DNA of 53,288 bases from DASPKT01 sp035626475 (GCA_035626475.1 DASPNP010000061.1:1-53288), one strand, 5' to 3'; positions 31,930 to 41,541 are shown, numbered from the stretch's first letter. Numbers and translations: made by a program. Notes: generated by a model from the sequence alone, not told the origin.

Positions 31930-32685
31930 TCAGGAACGGATCTCCCTGTGCCTGTCGAGAATACGCTCGATCTCGCCGTCGGCCCGAAGCCGCTCGACAG
32001 CGCGGTTGATGTCCGGCAGGCGGTCGGCGCAGGGCGAGCCGGGCGCGAAGACGGCCGACAAGGACACGACGGTAAGCGGCCGGGGCAGCGGCACCAGCAA
32101 GCCCTCCAGCCCCGCCGCGCGAACCGCCAGTCGGCCGGCGTCGAGCGGGGAAACCGCGAAATCCACCCTCCCCGCGCGCAGCATGCGGACCCCCTCGACG
32201 ACGCTGCTGGTCCAGACGATCTCCAGGTTCTCCCGGGCGAAGCGGTCCCACGCGTCGCCGAAGCTGTTGCCGAGCGACGTCACCATCCGCTTGCCCCGGA
32301 GATCCTCCCAGCGCTCGAATGTCGGCTGCCGATCGGTCCGGGCGAAGATGTGGATCGGAACCTCGCTCAAGGGCGTGGAGAACAGAAAACGTTCCTCCCT
32401 CGCCGCGGTCGGGAAAGCGCCGGCCACGATGTCGATCGCACCCGTCTCCAGGCTCGCGATCACCCGTTTCCAGGGCCCCACGAGGCGTCGCTCGTAGCGC
32501 AGTCCGACCATCGCCAGCGCCTGTTCCAGGATGTCGTGCGCCGCTCCCGCCATCGTCCTGTCCGGCAGCTCATAGCTGTAGGGCAGCCACCGATCGTGCC
32601 CGGCGCCCCGGCAGACCACCGTCGGCGCGGCCGACGCGCCGGACACCGGCATCAGACCCGCCAAGAGCCAGATCCACCACCGCAT
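31930..32685 (-). CDS. Periplasmic solute-binding protein, family 3 (amino-acid type), orphan
   Basis: 251 residues with a Sec signal peptide, MRWWIWLLAGLMPVSGASAA. The body is a type II periplasmic-binding fold of the SBP_bac_3 class: LPYSYELPDRTMAGAAHDIL, GAIDIVAGAFPTAAREERFLFS, LRGKRMVTSLGNSF. No permease or ATPase gene is near; the downstream-strand neighbour is the iorAB-like operon and upstream on the same strand lies a chemoreceptor. Stand-alone family 3 binding proteins often feed sensor proteins, so it could present a ligand to the chemoreceptor or a kinase in this block. That is inference. Confidence 0.88.
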   Translation of the reverse strand: MRWWIWLLAGLMPVSGASAAPTVVCRGAGHDRWLPYSYELPDRTMAGAAHDILEQALAMVGLRYERRLVGPWKRVIASLETGAIDIVAGAFPTAAREERFLFSTPLSEVPIHIFARTDRQPTFERWEDLRGKRMVTSLGNSFGDAWDRFARENLEIVWTSSVVEGVRMLRAGRVDFAVSPLDAGRLAVRAAGLEGLLVPLPRPLTVVSLSAVFAPGSPCADRLPDINRAVERLRADGEIERILDRHREIRS

Positions 32686-32741
32686 CTCAATCTCTCTCGT
32701 CCATTCACAATGGGGCTCGCGAGCCTGTCCGGCTCCCCCTC

Positions 32742-34430
32742 TCAGGCCGCGCGCAGATCGCCGACGAAGCGGTCGACCGCCGCCTTCAGCGCATCCGACT
32801 CCGCCGACAGGGCCGTGGCGGTGGCGAGCAGCTGGCTGGACGCGCTGCCGGTCGCGGCCGCCGCGCCGGTGACCCCGGCGATGTTGGCCGAGACCTGTCC
32901 GGTGCCGGCCGCGGCCTGCACCACGCTGCCGGCGATCTCGCTGGCGGCCGCGTCCTGCTGCTGCACGCCCGACGCGACCTGGCCCGCGATGCCGCTCATG
33001 CGGCGGATGGTGCCGCCGATCCCCCGGATGGCCGTCACCGCGTCGGCCGAGGCCGCCTGGATGGAGGATATCTGGCCGGAAATCTCGTCGGTCGCCTTTG
33101 CCGTCTGGTTGGCGAGCTGCTTCACCTCGCTGGCCACCACGGCGAAGCCCTTCCCGGCCTCGCCGGCGCGGGCGGCCTCGATCGTGGCGTTCAGCGCCAG
33201 CAGGTTGGTCTGGCTGGCGATGTCGGAGATCAGCTTCACCACGTCGCCGACGCGGCCGGTGGCGGCGGACAGTCCCTCGACCAGGGCGTCGGTGCGCTCC
33301 GCCTCGGCCACCGCGGCCCGGGCGATCTGCTCGCTCTCCGCCACCTGCCGGCCGATCTCGCGGACGGTGGCGGCCAGCTCCTCGGTCGCGGCGGCGACGG
33401 TCTGCACGTTGACCGACGCCTCCTCGGAGGCCGCCGCCACCGCCGTGGCCTGCTTCGAGGTCTGCTCGGCGGTGGCGGCCAGCGACTGCGCCGCGGCGCG
33501 GGCCTCCTCGGAGGCCTGCCGCACCCGGCCGAGGCTGCCGCCGACCACCTGCTCGAACTCATCGGCCATGCGCCGGCGGGCGGCGCGGCGCTCCTGCAGC
33601 GCCCTCGCCTCGGCCTCCTCCCGCTCGGCCTGCAGGCGGCGGTTCTCCAGCCCGGCGGCCTTGAACGTCTCCAGCGCGCGGGCAAGCGCGCCCACCTCGT
33701 CGGCACGCTCCAGCGCCGGCACCTGGACCTGCAGGTCGCCCTCGGCGACGCGCGCCACCGCCCCGATGATGCCGCGCAACGGCCGGGTGACGCCGAACAC
33801 GACGATCCACACCGACAATCCGCCGCCGCCCAGCACGCCCAGCGCCGCCAGGCCGAGGAGCAGCACCTGGCTCCAGGAGTACTCGGCGGCGATCTGCTTG
33901 TCGGCCGCTTGGTATATCCCGTCGTTGCGGCTCTCGATGGCCCGCAGGGAGGTGCGCATCAGGTCGATCAGCGGCGACGCTTCGGCGGCGACGCGGCCCG
34001 CCTCGTCCAGCTTGCCGGCGCGGCCCAGCTCCTCGGTCCGCTTGTGCGTGGGAATGAACGCCGCCAGCGTCTCATGGATGGCGGCGAGGTCGCGGCGGCC
34101 GTCCGGGTGCGTGATGGTGGCGTCCAGGTTCGCCAGGCGCTTCTGCAGGCGGGCGAGTTCGTCGGCGGCCTCGGCCTCCTTGGCCCGGCGTTCCTCGGGC
34201 GGCAGGGCGAGCGGCAGGAATTCCACGGCGCGCGCATAGGCCAGCAGGTTGGCCGTGCCGCGTCCGGCGTCCTTCAGCCGGCCGACCGCCTGCTGCTGCT
34301 CGGCCACGAGCGCGTTCATCTGCCGCCCCGCGAGCAGTCCGGTACTGGCCAGCCCGGCGGCGATGAGGATCATGAAGAGAACGGCTGCCAGAATCTTTGG
34401 CGCGAGACCGAGCTTGTCGAGGAACCGCAT
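32742..34430 (-). CDS. Methyl-accepting chemotaxis protein
   Basis: 562 residues. Membrane segment 1 is about residues 9-33 (ILAAVLFMILIAAGLASTGLL); a periplasmic helical-bundle-like sensor of about 150 residues follows; segment 2 is around VLLLGLAALGVLGGGGLS, near 195-215. HAMP follows with RPLRGIIGAVARVAEGDLQV. The cytoplasmic signalling domain has the hairpin tip sequence DIASQTNLLALNATIEAARAG and FAVVASEVKQLANQT, which binds CheA/CheW. There is no CheR-docking pentapeptide at the C-terminus. No other che genes are in the window. A TGTAAAC direct repeat lies upstream. Confidence 0.96.
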   Translation of the reverse strand: MRFLDKLGLAPKILAAVLFMILIAAGLASTGLLAGRQMNALVAEQQQAVGRLKDAGRGTANLLAYARAVEFLPLALPPEERRAKEAEAADELARLQKRLANLDATITHPDGRRDLAAIHETLAAFIPTHKRTEELGRAGKLDEAGRVAAEASPLIDLMRTSLRAIESRNDGIYQAADKQIAAEYSWSQVLLLGLAALGVLGGGGLSVWIVVFGVTRPLRGIIGAVARVAEGDLQVQVPALERADEVGALARALETFKAAGLENRRLQAEREEAEARALQERRAARRRMADEFEQVVGGSLGRVRQASEEARAAAQSLAATAEQTSKQATAVAAASEEASVNVQTVAAATEELAATVREIGRQVAESEQIARAAVAEAERTDALVEGLSAATGRVGDVVKLISDIASQTNLLALNATIEAARAGEAGKGFAVVASEVKQLANQTAKATDEISGQISSIQAASADAVTAIRGIGGTIRRMSGIAGQVASGVQQQDAAASEIAGSVVQAAAGTGQVSANIAGVTGAAAATGSASSQLLATATALSAESDALKAAVDRFVGDLRAA

Positions 34431-34498
34431 CCGCTAGTCTCCCTCTGCTCTTATTGTCGTGATGCGTCTACCGCAGGAGTCCAGCCTGGAGGCGGCTG

Positions 34499-34516
34499 TG
34501 TAAACAAAATGTAAAC
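34499..34516. promoter_or_regulatory. TGTAAAC direct repeat upstream of the chemoreceptor gene
   Basis: TGTAAAC, AAAA, TGTAAAC: perfect 7-base repeats with an 11-base period, 69 bases upstream of the chemoreceptor start. The rest of the 296-base stretch 34431-34726 shows no gene. The geometry is that of Pho boxes but the sequence is a poor match (8 of 14), so the regulator is unknown. Confidence 0.45.
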
Positions 34517-34726
34517 GGCTGGGGTGTGCCGGCGACCCTATACTGACGGACAGAGTTCGGCTGACGGGCGGGCGAACGTCGCAGGGGCGTCGCCCCGATC
34601 GGCTCTGGTTCCTGTCCGAGGCGGGTTAGGGCCGCCGGGAGGCGGCGGACGCGCCTGTCCCGGTCGTCGGAACAGCCCGCCGGCCACGCACGCGACGACG
34701 CACCATGACGTACCGGGATCACACGC

Positions 34727-35314
34727 CTAGCAGTCCACGATCCAGGCGACGGCCCTGTGGCTTCCGTTCCAGGAGGCGGGTTCGCGGTCGCGCCGGAAAT
34801 CCGGAGGCGCATCGTAGGCTTGGCAGGTCAGAACCTGGGCCACGCTGGTCCCGTCGAGCGTCACCGGAACCGTCAGACGGCGCGATAGCAAGCGGACACC
34901 GGTGGGCTTGTCGAAGGTGACCTCCGAGTACACCGGAGTTCCCCCCTCGGCCAGCCGGACCGTCCCCATGTAGAACTGACCCAGCTGCGGCAGGGTCGGA
35001 ACGATCAGTTCGTCAAGGAATCGGCCTTGTGGCGAGACGACGCCGAGGTTGAGAAGATTTCCGCCCCAGAGGCGGATCAGGATGCGCCCGGGCTGCTTCG
35101 TCAGGTCGAACAGGGCGAGCCAAGGCAGGGTGGCGGGGGAGAACATGTCCATCTGCACATTCGACCGGGGCAGCAGCCCGTTCGGAAGGCGCCGATCCCG
35201 GTAGTGCTCCCAGACCTCGGTCAGCTGGGCCGCGCGCGGCAGATCGCCCGCAGCCATCCTGTGCGGCGACAGGGTCACGCTGCATTCATGCCCGAAGCTT
35301 TGTCCACCATGCAT
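34727..35314 (-). CDS. PAS_5-type sensory domain protein
   Basis: 195 residues; the start at 35314 is uncertain, with Met20 (35257) an alternative and no strong ribosome-binding site at either. The segment VWEHYRDRRLPNGLLPRSNV, then FSPATLPWLALFDLTKQPG, then RILIRLWGGNL, followed by PQGRFLDELI, matches the PAS_5 (DUF1488-like PAS) proteins that are numerous in Azospirillum and relatives. No output domain follows, so the protein consists of the sensory fold alone. It is divergent from a hybrid histidine kinase, which suggests but does not show a shared pathway. Confidence 0.75.
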   Translation of the reverse strand: MHGGQSFGHECSVTLSPHRMAAGDLPRAAQLTEVWEHYRDRRLPNGLLPRSNVQMDMFSPATLPWLALFDLTKQPGRILIRLWGGNLLNLGVVSPQGRFLDELIVPTLPQLGQFYMGTVRLAEGGTPVYSEVTFDKPTGVRLLSRRLTVPVTLDGTSVAQVLTCQAYDAPPDFRRDREPASWNGSHRAVAWIVDC

Positions 35315-35615
35315 GCGACGACTATCGATGAGCCGGCGTATGCGGTCAACGGCATGTCACCGCGTTCGAAAGGAACCCGCTTCGGCGATTGCAACCTGAT
35401 CCCGCCACCACTCCACGCATGGAGGGTGCCGGCCTTCCCTCGCCGCCCCGACCGGACGCGGGCCGACCGCCGGCGGACGGTTCGGGCGCCATACCGCTTT
35501 GGACATATGCATTCCGCTTGTTCCGACCGGCCTTCTTCCGCACCATGGCCGCGGCTTTGACGCGGGCGGGGAAATGGTCGTGCCGGTAGGCTCCGGAGCA
35601 GGTCGGGAGGCGGGA
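35315..35615. other. Gene-free divergent spacer
   Basis: 301 bases between the PAS_5 gene and the first hybrid kinase. I see the GGGAGG ribosome-binding site of the kinase (35605-35610) but no convincing promoter, palindrome or RNA gene. Confidence 0.6.
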
Positions 35616-38174
35616 ATGCCGCGCGCGCGGTCCCTCATCGTCGAGATCGCCCTGCGGGTGGGCCTCTGGTCCCTGCTTGTCGTCACCGCCGTGACCCTGG
35701 TCGGCTACCGGTACGCCTACGACCGCGCCGAGGCCGACGCCCTGGCCCACATCGCCGCCCGCCTCGAGGCGACCAGCCGGGAGCAGGCGGAGATCTTCCG
35801 CCTCGCCGAAAGCAACGCGGCCCGGTTCCGCGACGCCTTCCTCGCCGCCTACGCCGATCCCGCCGTGCTGCCCCGGCCCGATTTCGACGCGTACTTCTTC
35901 CGCGACAAGGACGGCGCCGTGCGGCTGCGGCCGGAATACTTCACCGGCATCCTGGATGCGCGCGGGCTGCGGCGCGCCGGGGACAGCGCCTTCCTGGGCG
36001 GCCACGGGCCGGTGGTCGAGCCGGAGCTGCGGCGCCGGCTCGTGCTCACCTACGAGCTGGTCTCGGGCTTCGGCCCGGCCTGGCTGAACCGCTTCGCCAA
36101 CCTGCATGCCAGCCTGCCGGAGAACGCCCTGGTCATCCACTGGCCGGCCGAGGCGTGGGGGCTGACCGCCAAGCACGATCTGCGCATGGTCGACCTGTCG
36201 GTGATCCGCGCGACGCTGATGGCGCAGAACCCGGAGCGGCGGCCGGTCTGGTCGCCGCTCTATTTCGACGAGACGGCCGGCCACTGGACGATCACCTACC
36301 AGCTGCCGGTCGACCACCAGGGCCGCCACCTCATCAATGTCAGCTTCGACATCCTGCTGGACGAGATGGTGGCGCGGCTGGTGGCGCGCGAGGCGTCGGG
36401 CGCCGCGACCGCCATCCTGATGCCGGACGGCTACGTGGTCGCGCATCAGGGTCGGCTCAGCGAGGCCAACCGCCGGGCCGGCCGGATCAAGGTGGCGGAG
36501 CTGGACGATCCCGTCCTGGCGGCCGTGCATGAGCGGCTGCGCGCCGATCCGGCCCAGGTCGGGCCCGGCGGGACCCGCATCGTCGAGGGCGTCTCGGCGG
36601 AGCACATCGCGGTCGCCACGGCGATGCCCGGCCCGGGCTGGTGGCTGGTGGCCCTGCACCCGACCGGCATGGTCGACGCCGCCGCCCGGGAGGCGGCCGG
36701 CATCATCCTGATGCTGGGCGGCGCCTATCTGCTGCTGGCGACCACGGTGCTGGTGCTGGTCCTGCGGGCCAGCGTGGTGCGGCCCATCGTCCGGCTGAAG
36801 CAGGCGGCCGAGCGCATCGCCCGGGGCGATTACGACGCCGTCGCCGACGGCGGCTTCGCGCTGCCCGAGACCCTGCGCAGCGAGGTCGGCCATCTCGCCC
36901 GCTCGTTCCGGACCATGGCGGGCCACATCCGCGGGGCGAGCCAGCTGCTGGAGCAGAAGGTGGCGGCGCGCACCGCGGCATTGGCCGAGGCCAAGGAGGC
37001 GGCGGAGGCGGCGGCACGCGCCAAATCGGCCTTCCTGGCGAGCATGAGCCACGAGATCCGCACGCCGCTGAACGGCGTCATCGGCTTCAACGACCTGCTG
37101 CTGGAGAGCCCGCTCTCGCCCGAGCAGCGCGGCTGGGCCCGCGTGGTGCGCGACGCCGGCCGCTCGCTGCTGACCGTCGTCAACGACGTGCTCGACTTCT
37201 CGCGTGCCGAGGCCGGCATGCTGACGCTCTCGCCCGAGCCCTTCGCCCCGCGCGAGCTCGCCCACGGTTCCGCCCGCATCGTCGCCGCGGCCGCCGCCGA
37301 GAAGAGGCTGGAGGTGACGGTCACGGTCGACGACGCCGTGCCCGCCTGGCTGAGCGGGGACTGGCACCGGCTGCGCCAGGTGCTGCTGAACCTGCTGAAC
37401 AACGCGGTCAAGTTCACCGAAACCGGCACCATCGCCCTGGCGCTGGCGTGGGCGGACGGGCGGCTGCGGGTGGCGGTGCGGGACACCGGCATCGGCATCG
37501 CGGCCGACAAGCAGGACCGGCTGTTCCAGCGCTTCAGCCAGGTGGACGCCAGCATCACGCGCCGCTTCGGCGGCACCGGGCTGGGGCTCGCCATCAGCCG
37601 GGCGATCGTGGAGCGCATGGGCGGCCGCATCGGCGTGGAGAGCGAAGCGGGCCGCGGCTCCACCTTCTGGTTCGAGGTCGCCCTGCCGCCGGCGGACGCC
37701 CCCGCCCATGAGCGGCTCCCGGCCAGGGCCGGCGACCGGTCGCTGCGCCTCCTGCTGGCCGAGGACGTGGCCGCCAACCGCACGCTCGTGGCCACGTATC
37801 TCGGCCGTGCCGGCCATGAGGTGGAGCTGGCGGAGAACGGCGCGGAGGCGCTGGAGCGGGCGCGCGGGGGCGGCTACGACCTGATCCTGATGGATGTGCA
37901 GATGCCGGTCATGGATGGGCTGGACGCCGCGGCCGCCATCCGGATGCTGGACGGGCCGGCCGGACGGGTGCCGATGCTGGCGCTCACCGCCGGCATCCTC
38001 CCCGACGAGATCAGGGCCTGCCAGGCGGCCGGCATGAACGGCTTCGTCGCCAAGCCGATCGACCGCCATCTGCTGCTGGCCGAGGTGATGCGCATGGCGG
38101 GCGGCGCCGACGGAGCGGAACCGGCCGCCGCCCCGCCGCGCCGTCACGCGACGGCGGGCGATCTGGCCGAGTAG
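35616..38174 (+). CDS. Membrane hybrid histidine kinase with C-terminal receiver
   Basis: 852 residues from ATG 35616 (GGGAGG, 5-base spacing). A membrane helix (about 6-33) and a second near 358-385 enclose a large Cache-like periplasmic sensor of about 320 residues. HAMP follows (RPIVRLKQAAERIARGDYDA), then a coiled coil, then HisKA with His479 in FLASMSHEIRTPLNGVIGF. The HATPase domain shows LLNLLNNAVKFTE, DTGIGI and GGTGLGLAIS. The receiver has Asp760 in LILMDVQMPVMDG and the conserved Lys in VAKPIDRH. It should autophosphorylate and pass phosphate to its own receiver; no Hpt or output regulator is adjacent. It is transcribed with, or just before, a second hybrid kinase. Confidence 0.95.
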   Translation: MPRARSLIVEIALRVGLWSLLVVTAVTLVGYRYAYDRAEADALAHIAARLEATSREQAEIFRLAESNAARFRDAFLAAYADPAVLPRPDFDAYFFRDKDGAVRLRPEYFTGILDARGLRRAGDSAFLGGHGPVVEPELRRRLVLTYELVSGFGPAWLNRFANLHASLPENALVIHWPAEAWGLTAKHDLRMVDLSVIRATLMAQNPERRPVWSPLYFDETAGHWTITYQLPVDHQGRHLINVSFDILLDEMVARLVAREASGAATAILMPDGYVVAHQGRLSEANRRAGRIKVAELDDPVLAAVHERLRADPAQVGPGGTRIVEGVSAEHIAVATAMPGPGWWLVALHPTGMVDAAAREAAGIILMLGGAYLLLATTVLVLVLRASVVRPIVRLKQAAERIARGDYDAVADGGFALPETLRSEVGHLARSFRTMAGHIRGASQLLEQKVAARTAALAEAKEAAEAAARAKSAFLASMSHEIRTPLNGVIGFNDLLLESPLSPEQRGWARVVRDAGRSLLTVVNDVLDFSRAEAGMLTLSPEPFAPRELAHGSARIVAAAAAEKRLEVTVTVDDAVPAWLSGDWHRLRQVLLNLLNNAVKFTETGTIALALAWADGRLRVAVRDTGIGIAADKQDRLFQRFSQVDASITRRFGGTGLGLAISRAIVERMGGRIGVESEAGRGSTFWFEVALPPADAPAHERLPARAGDRSLRLLLAEDVAANRTLVATYLGRAGHEVELAENGAEALERARGGGYDLILMDVQMPVMDGLDAAAAIRMLDGPAGRVPMLALTAGILPDEIRACQAAGMNGFVAKPIDRHLLLAEVMRMAGGADGAEPAAAPPRRHATAGDLAE

Positions 38175-38287
38175 GCGCCGCCGCGAAGGCGCTCGGGAGG
38201 TCACGGCGGGGCGGGCGGACGCGGTGTGCGGATGCCTAGGACGTTTGGCAAGGTGCCTTGCCGCGCCACAAGGCCTAAGTTCGCCCC

Positions 38288-40828
38288 ATGACATCGTCCA
38301 AGAGCCACCCGAGCCGAGCGCGCCAGCTCGGCACGCTGCGCGCCCTCGCCTTCGCCAGCCTCGTCGTTCCGCTGCTCCTGCTGGGCCTGTTCGCTTGGCA
38401 GTCATGGGGGGGAGCGCTCCGTGACGCGGAGGCGCAGGCGGACCGCCAGGCGCGGGTGATGGCCGAGCATATGCGGGCCCTGCTGCAGGTGCACGAACTC
38501 GCCGTCACCCGGATCGCCGCGCGGCTGGCGGCGGGCAATCCCGATCCGCTGCCGGACGCCCGGGCCGTCCATGATCTTCTGACCCGCTTCGTCGGCGACA
38601 GTCCCGACATCGCCGCGATCTCCGTCGCGGGGCCCGGGGGCGAGCTCGTCGCGGTGAGCACGGCGCATCCGCCGCCGCCGGTGACCCTGGCCGACCGCGA
38701 CTATTTCCGGAGCGCCCGCGGCGGCGAGGAGCTCGTCATCGGGGCTCCCGTCGTCGGCCGCGTGACCGGCGCGCCCACGCTGCCCGTGGCCCGGCGGGTC
38801 GCGGGCGGGGGCGGCGCCTTCGGCGGCGTGGTGGTGAGCGGCGTGGCGCTGCGTCCGCTGGAGGCGTTCTTCTCGACCCTGGGCGGCGCGCCCGGCTGGT
38901 CGGTCACGGTGGCGCGCGCCGACGGCCGGGTGCTCATGCGGCTGCCCGTCGTCACCACCGGCGTCGAGATGCTGAGCCGCGACAGCGGGTTCATGCGCAC
39001 CATCGCCGCCCGTCCCGATGGCGGCACCTACCGGACCCTGTCCGAACTCGACCGCGTCGAGCGGCTGCACGTGGTCCGCCCGGTGGCGGACCACGACATG
39101 CATGTCAGCCTGGGCGTCAGCATGGATGCCGTCTTCCAGACGTGGCTGCGCGCGGTCGGGCCGATGGCGGCCGTGGCGCTCCTCGGCGGGGCCTCGCTGC
39201 TGGCCATGGCGCTGCTGGCGATCCGGCGCGCCCGGGGCGAGGCGGCGAGCGTCGAGCGCTGGCAGCAGGAGGTGGCGCGGCGCGGCGCGGCGGAAGCGGC
39301 CCTGGCCCAGGCGCAGAAGCTGGAGGCCGTCGGCCAGCTGACCGGCGGCGTGGCGCACGACGTCAACAACCACCTGCAGGTCATCGCCGCCAACCTGCAG
39401 CTCCTGAAGGGCAGCCCGCGTCTGGACGCCACCGACCATGTCCGCGTGGACAGCGCCCAGGCGGGCGTGGAGCGCGCGGCCTCGCTGACGGGCAAGCTGC
39501 TCTCCTTCGCCCGCAAGCAGCCGCTGGAGCCGCGGTCGGTGAACCTCGCCCGGGTCGTGCGCGGCATGGCCGACATGCTCCGGCGCACGCTGGGGGAAGG
39601 CGTGGAGGTGGAGACCGTCGTCGATGGCGGGCTCTGGAACGCGGTGGTGGACCCGGTGCAGGTCGAGAACGCCGTGCTGAACCTGGCGGTGAACGCCCGC
39701 GACGCCATGGCGGGCCGGGGCAGGCTGACCGTCGAGGTGGGCAACGCCAAGCTGGACGACGAGTACGCGGCCGCCCACGCCGAGGTCAATCCCGGCCAGT
39801 ACGTCGTGCTGGCGGTCAGCGACACCGGCGCGGGCATGCCGGCGGACGTGGTGGCCCGCGCCTTCGAGCCCTTCTTCACCACCAAGCGGCCCGGCGAGGG
39901 CACCGGCCTGGGCCTCGCGATGGTCCATGGCTTCGCCAAGCAGTCCGGCGGGCACGTGAAGATCTACAGCGAGCCCGGCCAGGGCACGACCGTCAAGGTG
40001 TACCTGCCGCGCTCCCGGACGCCCGAGGAGGCGCTGCCGACGGCGGGCGCGGAGATACGCGGCGGGTCCGAGTCGGTGCTGGTGGCCGAGGACGACGAGG
40101 CGGTGCGCCGGGCGGTGGCGGCGATGGTGGCGTCCCTCGGATACCAGGTCCTGGAGGCGAAGGATGCCGCGTCCGCGCTCGCCCTCCTGCAGGGCGGCGC
40201 CGCGATCGACCTGCTCTTCACCGACGTCGTCATGCCCGGCGACATGACCACGCCGGAGTTCGTGCGCCAGGCCCAGGCCATGCGGCCGGGTCTGAAGGTG
40301 CTCTACACCTCCGGCTACACGGCCAACGCCATCGTCCATCATGGGCGCCTGGACGAGGGCGTCGCGCTGATGCCGAAGCCCTATACGCGAGACGCGCTGG
40401 CCCGGAAGCTGCGGCAGGTGCTGGACGTCCCGGACCGGACCGCGGCCGGAGCGGCACCCGTCGCCGTCGCCTCGCCGGCCCCGGCGGCGCTGCGCATCCT
40501 GCTGGTCGAGGACGAGGCGCTGATCGCCATGGCGACGTCGGATATCCTCCAGGGCATGGGCCATGACGTGCTGGAGGCGCGGGACGTCGCGACCGCCCGG
40601 CGGATGCTCGCGGACGGGAGCATCGACCTGCTGCTGACCGATCTGCAGCTGCCGGACGGATCGGGGCGCGAGCTCGCGGCGGAGGCGCGGCGGTCGAGGC
40701 CGGGGCTCGCCGTGGTCTTCGCGACCGGCCGGTCCGACCAGGAACTGGACGGCGTGACGCTGCGCAAGCCCTATTCCGACGCGGCGCTCCGGCAGGCCAT
40801 CGCGGCCGCGCGCCAGGTCAGCGTGTGA
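38288..40828 (+). CDS. Membrane hybrid histidine kinase with two C-terminal receivers
   Basis: 846 residues. Membrane helices near 18-40 and 289-310 enclose a double-Cache sensor (about 41-285; RDYFRSARGGEELVIGAP is typical). There is no HAMP; a short linker leads to HisKA with His357 in GGVAHDVNNHLQVI, the HWE/HisKA_4-like sub-class seen with PAS/Cache hybrids. HATPase motifs are NLAVNARDAM, DTGAGMP, FFTTKRPGEGTGLGLAMV. Receiver 1 has Asp646 (LLFTDVVMPG) and receiver 2 Asp785 (LLLTDLQLPDG). It starts 113 bases after the first kinase gene. Double receivers suggest branching or buffering of the phosphate flow. Confidence 0.95.
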   Translation: MTSSKSHPSRARQLGTLRALAFASLVVPLLLLGLFAWQSWGGALRDAEAQADRQARVMAEHMRALLQVHELAVTRIAARLAAGNPDPLPDARAVHDLLTRFVGDSPDIAAISVAGPGGELVAVSTAHPPPPVTLADRDYFRSARGGEELVIGAPVVGRVTGAPTLPVARRVAGGGGAFGGVVVSGVALRPLEAFFSTLGGAPGWSVTVARADGRVLMRLPVVTTGVEMLSRDSGFMRTIAARPDGGTYRTLSELDRVERLHVVRPVADHDMHVSLGVSMDAVFQTWLRAVGPMAAVALLGGASLLAMALLAIRRARGEAASVERWQQEVARRGAAEAALAQAQKLEAVGQLTGGVAHDVNNHLQVIAANLQLLKGSPRLDATDHVRVDSAQAGVERAASLTGKLLSFARKQPLEPRSVNLARVVRGMADMLRRTLGEGVEVETVVDGGLWNAVVDPVQVENAVLNLAVNARDAMAGRGRLTVEVGNAKLDDEYAAAHAEVNPGQYVVLAVSDTGAGMPADVVARAFEPFFTTKRPGEGTGLGLAMVHGFAKQSGGHVKIYSEPGQGTTVKVYLPRSRTPEEALPTAGAEIRGGSESVLVAEDDEAVRRAVAAMVASLGYQVLEAKDAASALALLQGGAAIDLLFTDVVMPGDMTTPEFVRQAQAMRPGLKVLYTSGYTANAIVHHGRLDEGVALMPKPYTRDALARKLRQVLDVPDRTAAGAAPVAVASPAPAALRILLVEDEALIAMATSDILQGMGHDVLEARDVATARRMLADGSIDLLLTDLQLPDGSGRELAAEARRSRPGLAVVFATGRSDQELDGVTLRKPYSDAALRQAIAAARQVSV

Positions 40829-40869
40829 CGCCGCCTGAACCTTCGGGAGGTCGGGGGGAGTGCGCGGGA

Positions 40870-40893
40870 GGAACGGAACAGCCTTTGTGAGTT
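40870..40893 (+). promoter_or_regulatory. EcfG-like promoter candidate upstream of the ECF sigma gene
   Basis: GGAAC at 40870-40874, then AGTT at 40890-40893 (15-base gap), 64 bases before the start codon. The general-stress consensus is GGAAC, 16-17 bases, CGTT, so the -10-like part deviates by one base and the gap is one short. Autoregulation is plausible. Confidence 0.4.
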
Positions 40894-40956
40894 GCGCCGC
40901 AACCATTCCGGAGAGGGTCCGGAGCGTCCGGCCGGGTGCCGCGTTGAGCAGGCGCC

Positions 40957-41541
40957 GTGGCTGTGGGGGACGTCGTGGAGTTCGAAGCGGAGATCGAGGC
41001 CAATATTCCGAAACTGCGGCGCTTCGCCCGCGCCATGGTGCGCGACCGGGCCCTCGCCGACGATCTGGTGCAGGACTGCCTGATGCGGGCGCTCACCCGC
41101 CGGCACCTGTTCCAGCCCGGCACCAACCTCGGCGCCTGGCTGACGACCATCCTGCGCAACGGGATCATCAACCATATCAGGCGCGGCCGGACGGTGAGCC
41201 TGGAGGATGAGGGCGGGGCCACGCTCGACCTGCCGGCCGTGGGCGGCAATCCGACGACGGCGCTGGAGATGCGGGATCTCTCGGCCGCCCTACAGGCCCT
41301 TCCCGATTCCTGGCGCGAGCTCGTGCTGCTGGTCGGGCTGGAGGGCATGAGCTACGAGGAGGCCGCGCGCGTCACCGGCGTGAATGTGGGCACGGTGAAG
41401 AGCCGCCTCAGCCGCGCCCGCGGCATGCTGCGCGCCCTCATGGACGGTCAGGACGCGCAGGCGGCGGGCCGCACGGCGTACGGTCGGCCGCCGCAATCGC
41501 CGTCGGATGCCGTCGCCGCCCCGCCCCGGACCGCCGCCTGA
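40957..41541 (+). CDS. ECF-family RNA polymerase sigma factor (EcfG/ECF15-like)
   Basis: 194 residues from a GTG start with no strong ribosome-binding site. Region 2 is LRRFARAMVRDRALADDLVQDCLMRAL and FQPGTNLGAWLTTILRNGIINHIRR, close to EcfG-type sigma factors. Region 4 is LQALPDSWRELVLLVGLEG, then SYEEAARVTGVNVGTVKSRLSRAR. The last 40 residues are low-complexity Ala/Pro. EcfG proteins drive the alphaproteobacterial general stress response, released by NepR when PhyR is phosphorylated; neither nepR nor phyR lies here, so this may be an accessory paralogue. The upstream hybrid kinases could feed it, which is inference. Confidence 0.92.
   Translation: MAVGDVVEFEAEIEANIPKLRRFARAMVRDRALADDLVQDCLMRALTRRHLFQPGTNLGAWLTTILRNGIINHIRRGRTVSLEDEGGATLDLPAVGGNPTTALEMRDLSAALQALPDSWRELVLLVGLEGMSYEEAARVTGVNVGTVKSRLSRARGMLRALMDGQDAQAAGRTAYGRPPQSPSDAVAAPPRTAA

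Noticed and set aside
35346..38405. 1019-residue minus-strand open frame
   Set aside because: Antisense to the first hybrid kinase, whose domains are complete; low-complexity composition.
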